From Monoraphidium neglectum (Eukaryota; Chlorophyta; Chlorophyceae; Sphaeropleales; Selenastraceae): DNA of 14,137 bases. Under the pieces are notes generated by a model, which saw only the letters and a program-made list of their open reading frames with translations, was not told where the DNA came from and made no database searches. Position 1 is the stretch's first letter, and each line of letters starts with the position of its first letter. The translations under genes were made by a program, and so were the position numbers. Where the stretch lies: positions 1 to 14,137 of the forward strand of contig NW_014012186.1 of the NCBI RefSeq assembly GCF_000611645.1, in the 5' to 3' direction. Positions 11,350-14,137 of the stretch are shown piece after piece.

Positions 11350-12322
11350 GTTGTCGGTGACAGGCGCCACCGGTGACACCAAGGTGGTTCCCCCTGTCTC
11401 CACCGTGGCAGCAAAACAAGCCGCCCATCTTGCTGCCGCGAACTGCGCTTTCCTTCATGTACGCACTGCCAAGTTTGGCGAGCGTGCTGTCTAACCTCCT
11501 GAACCTTCACTGCATCTCGACCGTGGGCTTCCGGACCATTGAAAAGCAGTGGTCATGTGGCCTAGGATGGATTGAAAGAGAGCAGTCCTTGTCAGACGCC
11601 CGCCTGACATGCCTGCTTCCCAATAGAGCCTCTGAATATCATAATTGAGTCTCCCAATTTCACAAATACGCTGGAGCGTGACACGTTCCACCGCTGTGCC
11701 GTGAAATGAAACACCGCTGTTGAAATGCTCCCGTCATCCCGGCAACTTGCGCCATACACAAATACCCGATATAAGTGTTATCACGCTTGAACGTCCGCCC
11801 ATGCATGCGCAACATACATCATAGACGGAGATCAGACAAGACGGCACACAGTGCCCCTTTATTCTTGGTAGAGCGCCTGAACAGCGAATTAGAAAAGTTT
11901 AAAGTCGTCTAGAGGCCGGGATCGGCCCTCCGCGGCGCACAGCAGCCTCCAGCGCAGGAGGAGCATTTTCAGGGGCGCACAGGACAGGAACACGCCTCGA
12001 GGCAGGGTCGGCCTGTGCTCCACGATTCAAATAGTGCAGTAGGTCTACTACTGTGAGGTCGTCGCGACAGCAGCGGGTCTTTCGAGGGCCCGCGGTGAGT
12101 GCGCGCAGCCTATGGCGACCGTTGGGCATGTCTCGCGCCTTAATATTGATGGATATAAAGTATTTGAGCCGCTCTGGCGCGGCCTCCCTCGCGTCAGCTC
12201 TCCTGGGCCCTGCTCACTCCCCACTCACTCACTCGCCCGTCCCCGACAAACGCCCATCTCCTGCCCTCGTCGCGGTACAGGGTTGTTATTACAGGTGTAC
12301 TGAATCTGTTTTGAGGGCCGCC
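11350..12322 (+). promoter_or_regulatory. AT-richer spacer, promoter and leader of the Tudor-domain gene
   Basis: TATAAA at 12154-12159 lies about 170 bases before the ATG at 12323 and is a good TATA box. Transcription would start near 12185. TTGTTATTACAG at 12283-12294 could be a leader intron acceptor. From 11600 to 11910 the sequence is clearly AT-richer than the neighbouring exons. Small open frames (11373-11648 plus, 11899-12129 minus) show no recognisable family. No tRNA or small RNA is recognised. Confidence 0.45.
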
Positions 12323-13611
12323 ATGGACGGTGGGGCCCTTGAGGAGCCCCCCCATAGTATCGACTCGGCTGGGGCCACGCCCGGAAGCCCGAGCGCCCTA
12401 CAAGGACAGCACTTGCCCGATATGGGTGGAGTGACAACGTCAGCAGCGCAAGGCGAGCCTCCACCGGCCGCTCCGGGCGTCGCCGTGCCGCCTCGCGTGG
12501 CCCCCGAACCTGCCGGCAGCGGGGCGGTCGGTGACACCGCCGCCGCCGCCGCGGCCGGGCCTGCCGCGCGCCCCCGAGAGGTGCCCGCGGCTGGCGTGGA
12601 GGCGCTTCTGGAGCGCGCCGGCCTGCCGAAGCGCGTGATGGTACGCGCGGACGACGCGCCGGCGAGCGAGCACAATGCGTACTACCGGGCCGAAGCGCTT
12701 GCCGTGGAGGAGGACGGGCCGGCGGCCGCCGGTGGCGATGCCGGCGGCCGCGTGCAGCTGCAGTACCAATTCTATGGCGACCGGCAGCCGTTCTGGCTGC
12801 CGCTGGCGAGCGCGCGGCTGTGGCGGGGCGCATACCCTTTGGACGAGGCCGCATGGGTCAACCTGGGAAAGGTGTGGTTCATGGGGCTCGGCTGCGCTGG
12901 GGAGGGGGGCCCGTGGCAGCCGCGCGGGCGGCGCAGGCCAGCTGGCGTGGGCGGTGGCTTGCGGTTGCAGGGGCCTGGGCCTCCCGCCTGGGCAGGGCCC
13001 ATCGGGCTCGAGCGTTCGGCCGCGCAGATGGGGACATTCACAGCCGCGGGCGCGGTTGCGGCGGCGGGATCGGTGCTCTACTGCTCACGGCTTCCGCCCT
13101 CGCCCCCACACGGGCGCATCCCCGCGCCTCGGCATCTCATCAGGGTGCGTGGGTCCCCAAATGCGAGGTGCCGGACGCCAAGCCGGCCCCAAAACCCCAG
13201 AGCCACAAGCGCGGCGGCGCCCCCGGCGCCGCCGGCGCGGGCACGGGCGCATGTGCAGGCAAGCGGCTGAAGCTCGACGCAGCGGTGGGGCCGGAGGGCG
13301 CCTGGGACGATGATGTCATGGGGGCGGCCCTCGCCCCCCCGGCTGTCGCAGGGGAGTTGTCAGACGAGCCGCCCGGCATAGCCGGCTGGGCGCCGCAGCG
13401 GCGCGCCCCCGGCCGCGAACATGAGGCCGCAGCGGCCGGGGATGTGGGCCGCGGCAGCGAGCAGGGCGACGGCGGCGGCGGCGGCGGCGGCGGGGCGGAG
13501 CCGATGGCGGTGGACGACGCGGCGCCGCGCTCGGGCGGCGACGTCGCAGCGCGGGACCAGCGCGGCTGGGCGGAGCAGGCGGATGCAGGACCGCACGTGC
13601 GGCAGGACCCA

Positions 13612-13645
<34 letters not shown>

Positions 13646-14137
13646 GGCCCCTCCTGGCTCCCTCTGACTTCGGGGCTCATCTTGAGGGGCAGCGGCTGCT
13701 CGTCTTCTGGCCGGACGACGGGCGGTGGGACGCGGGGGATGTGCGCGTGGTCGACGCCGCGACCGGCCGCGCCACCATCATCTACGCACAAGGTGCGTAC
13801 CAGCACGCACGCGGCGCCGCGGGCACCGGTTTTTGCCGCCGCCGCCTTGGCCTCTGGCCTGGCCGCTCGTCCCTGCCCCAACACTGCTGTTGCTAGCCTT
13901 GATCACCATATACACGCACAGGCGCGCACACACGCACGCGCGCACACGCGCGCACACACACACTCTTCCACACCACCCACAAAAACACACAAACACAAAA
14001 AATAATCCTCCTGATTGATCCCTTGGACCCAACACCCCCGCAGCCCGCGAGCTAGAGGAGTTGGACCTCCGCGCGGCCATCGCCGCCGGCGAGGTCGCCT
14101 GGCCGCCGCGCCCCGCGCGCCCCGGCTCCTCCCGCCG
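12323..14137 (+). CDS. putative nuclear Tudor-domain chromatin protein, 5' part (partial)
   Basis: Exons 12323-12871, 13144-13792 and 14044 to the right edge give about 430 residues without a stop. The start has a strong context (GCCGCCATGGAC) and sits behind a TATA box. Residues 1-100 are Ala/Pro-rich. Residues about 103-165 (RVMVRADDAP to FWLPLASARLWRGAYPL) look like an Agenet or Tudor-knot barrel, a weak call. A monopartite NLS, KRLKLD, is at 223-228, followed by Ala/Gly-rich acidic sequence, a Gly run, and 11 glutamines at 340-350. From about 364 a Tudor-like barrel begins: GQRLLVFWPDDGRWDAGDVRVV, then IIYAQ, spliced onto RELEELDL. This is the pattern of Tudor domains in plant MSH6, PDS5 and EPL1-like proteins that read methylated histones. 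Which of these it is cannot be told because the rest is outside. The intron 12872-13143 has no stop, but its removal is needed to shift frame; its donor (AAG|GTGTGG) is weak. Confidence 0.68.
13612..13644 (+). repeat. CAA(CAG)10 trinucleotide repeat encoding poly-Gln
   Basis: One CAA and ten pure CAG codons encode 11 glutamines just before the Tudor-like domain. The nearly pure CAG run suggests a length-variable microsatellite. Confidence 0.95.
13909..14000 (+). repeat. CA-rich tract in the last visible intron of the Tudor-domain gene
   Basis: Alternating CA and CG dinucleotides, then an A/C-only stretch, occupy the distal half of the 251-base intron 13793-14043, ending about 40 bases before the acceptor CCCCCGCAG. 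It resembles the CA tract in the transporter intron. Confidence 0.85.

Noticed and set aside
10541..11458. 305-codon open frame on the minus strand
   Set aside because: It lies antisense to the last ABA4-like exon and its 3' UTR, is Pro/Arg/Ala-rich, has no known domain, and owes its length to GC-rich sequence and the TGAGGGG repeats, whose complement has no stop in that frame.
12053..12322. In-frame extension of the Tudor-domain gene to an ATG at 12053
   Set aside because: A TATA box at 12154 lies inside the extension and the ATG at 12323 has a much better context.

Overview
This looks like a GC-rich nuclear segment of a green alga, probably a trebouxiophyte such as a Chlorella or Coccomyxa relative. 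The reasons are dense short GT-AG introns (about 150-600 bases), very GC-rich exons in AT-richer spacers, TGTAA poly(A) signals downstream of three genes, and plant-type proteins: an FtsH4-like mitochondrial protease, an ABA4-type neoxanthin synthase and a plant-like ubiquitin-L40 fusion. The taxon is inferred from these traits, not identified.

Layout. (1) 1-848, minus strand: 5' part of a mitochondrial FtsH4/Yme1-like AAA protease gene, with a presequence exon and the start of a second exon that runs off the left edge. (2) 849-2536: divergent spacer with no gene I can defend. (3) 2537-3532, plus: complete four-exon ubiquitin-ribosomal protein L40 gene (128 aa), poly(A) signal at 3709. (4) About 4005 or 4500 to 8592, plus: amino acid/auxin permease (AAAP) family transporter in about eleven exons; the last ten are resolved and the 5' end is uncertain. 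Its exon at 6842-6982 lies between a long CA tract and a long TG tract. (5) 9291-10817, plus: ABA4-like (DUF4281) plastid membrane protein, the neoxanthin synthase family, with a likely transit-peptide exon. (6) 10818-12322: 3' UTR with a degenerate TGAGGGG repeat, then an AT-richer spacer with a TATA box at 12154. (7) 12323 to the right edge, plus: 5' part of a putative chromatin protein with a Tudor-like domain, an NLS, a poly-Q run and an Ala/Gly-rich middle.

The genes look like unrelated housekeeping neighbours: organelle proteolysis, ribosome and ubiquitin supply, amino acid transport, carotenoid synthesis and chromatin. There is no operon and no mobile, viral, CRISPR or defence-type content. 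I found no convincing new system. The most interesting signals are RNA-level: complementary repeats bracketing a frame-preserving transmembrane exon, intron placement against the zinc cysteines of L40, and a G-quadruplex-like motif at an ambiguous splice donor.
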